64,000 nucleotides of DNA from Donghicola mangrovi (GTDB lineage Bacteria > Pseudomonadota > Alphaproteobacteria > Rhodobacterales > Rhodobacteraceae), in NCBI RefSeq assembly GCF_013377535.1, contig NZ_JABCJE010000002.1, positions 1-64,000 on the forward strand, given 5' to 3'. The position numbers and the translations under genes are program-made. Shown in pieces: positions 63,422 through 64,000 of the stretch (the stretch's first letter is position 1; the number at the start of each line of letters is the position of its first letter). Under the pieces are notes generated by a model. That model was not told the DNA's origin. It was given only the letters and a program-made list of their open reading frames with translations, and did no database searches.

Positions 63422-64000
63422 TCAGAGCCCCAGTTTCTTGGACATATCGATCATGCGCTGCACGGCCAGACGCGCGCCCTCGGCCACCGCGGGATCGACC
63501 TCGATCTGGGTGGTCATGGTGTGCAGGCTCCAGAGGACTTTCTCCAGAGTGATCATTTTCATGTACGGGCACATGTTGCAGGGGCCGACGAAATCGACCT
63601 CGGGCAGCGCATCTGCGATGTTCGAGGCCATCGAGCATTCGGTCACCAGCATCGCCTTTTCGGGCTTGTGGTCGGTGACGTACTTGATGATCCCGCTGGT
63701 CGAGCCGCTGAAGTCCGACGCCGCAACCACCGAGGGCGGGCATTCGGGATGGGCGATGACCACAGTGCCGGGGTTCCATTCGCGGAACTCGTTGATGTCC
63801 TGCGCGGTGTACTGTTCGTGCACGATGCACGAGCCTTCCCACCAGACGATGCGCTTGTTCTTGACCTTCTGGGCCACGTTCTGCGCCAGATACTGGTCGG
63901 GGGTCATGATGACGGTGTCCGCTTCTAGCGCTTCTACGATCTGGATCGCGTTCGAGCTGGTGCAGCAGATGTCCGATGCGGCCTTCACTTCGGCGGTGGT
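63422..64000 (-). CDS. nadA: Quinolinate synthase, C-terminal part (cut by window end)
   Basis: The iron-sulfur enzyme that condenses iminoaspartate with dihydroxyacetone phosphate. The visible 190 or so residues include DICCTSSNAIQIVE, NKRIVWWEGSCIVHEQY, HPECPPSVV, TECSMASNIA and GPCNMCPYMKMITLEK, with the conserved cluster-binding cysteines. The frame is open to the window end, so the N-terminal part lies outside. It heads the nadABC operon. Confidence 0.95.
   Translation of the reverse strand, partial: TTAEVKAASDICCTSSNAIQIVEALEADTVIMTPDQYLAQNVAQKVKNKRIVWWEGSCIVHEQYTAQDINEFREWNPGTVVIAHPECPPSVVAASDFSGSTSGIIKYVTDHKPEKAMLVTECSMASNIADALPEVDFVGPCNMCPYMKMITLEKVLWSLHTMTTQIEVDPAVAEGARLAVQRMIDMSKKLGL

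Noticed and set aside
1-64000. CRISPR array
   Set aside because: No evenly spaced repeats and no cas genes were seen.

Overview
The window comes from the chromosome of an alphaproteobacterium, almost certainly a Rhodobacteraceae (Roseobacter-group) member. Evidence: L21 with a C-terminal helix-hairpin-helix extension, ChpT of the CckA-ChpT-CtrA relay, the OlsB/OlsA ornithine-lipid pair, an agl alpha-glucoside operon, a stand-alone pterin-binding methyltransferase next to a MetF-like reductase, and a high-GC core. The left third (1 to about 22.9 kb) is clearly less GC-rich, gene-poor and accessory; the right two thirds (from the tRNA-Ser onward) are ordinary core genome plus a curli-type amyloid locus.

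Accessory region. (a) 1-9.1 kb: the C-terminal part of a P4-type integrase, an AlpA-like regulator and a putative conflict or defence module: a metallophosphoesterase, a Trypco1 (trypsin-co-occurring) protein overlapping a trypsin-FGE-sulfatase fusion, a convergent caspase-FGE-sulfatase fusion with a membrane segment, and a second, divergent caspase with an unknown C-terminal half. (b) 9.3-16 kb: a plasmid-like block with an XRE regulator, relaxase, an embedded mobB-like gene, MobC, a ColE2-type Rep/primase and a 607-residue tubulin/FtsZ-superfamily GTPase likely to act in segregation. (c) 17,174-22,914: a compact 5.7-kb island bounded by a perfect 20-bp repeat of the tRNA-Ser(CGA) 3' end. It carries an integrase, a serine recombinase with palindromic sites, a lipoprotein, a hairpin-rich non-coding stretch and one large cargo gene, a GHKL (MORC/MutL-like) ATPase joined to a probable PD-(D/E)xK nuclease.

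Core region. 23.1-30 kb: DUF2059 protein, rplU-rpmA, GNAT, obgE-proB-proA, chpT and a DUF3553 protein. 30.1-36.7 kb: olsB-olsA, a ThiE-like protein, trmJ, an inositol-monophosphatase-family protein (TTG start) and tex. 36.9-46.9 kb: alpha-glucoside uptake and breakdown, with aglR-bgl-glk on the minus strand divergent from aglEFGAK, and a 16-bp LacI-type operator in front of aglE. 47-49.2 kb: one-carbon genes. 49.4-51.9 kb: ppx/gppA-rlmE-PPOX. 51.9-52.6 kb: an ECF sigma factor with a small RskA-like anti-sigma partner. 52.8-55.4 kb: a GMC oxidoreductase and a divergent LysR regulator.

55.4-61 kb: a curli-type locus with a 590-residue curlin divergent from csgF, csgG, two smaller curlin-repeat proteins and an AprI/Inh-SH3 protein. 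A motif of about 30 bp upstream of the sigma gene recurs in the curli intergenic region, which suggests shared control. 61-64 kb: nadC-nadB-nadA (nadA cut by the window end).
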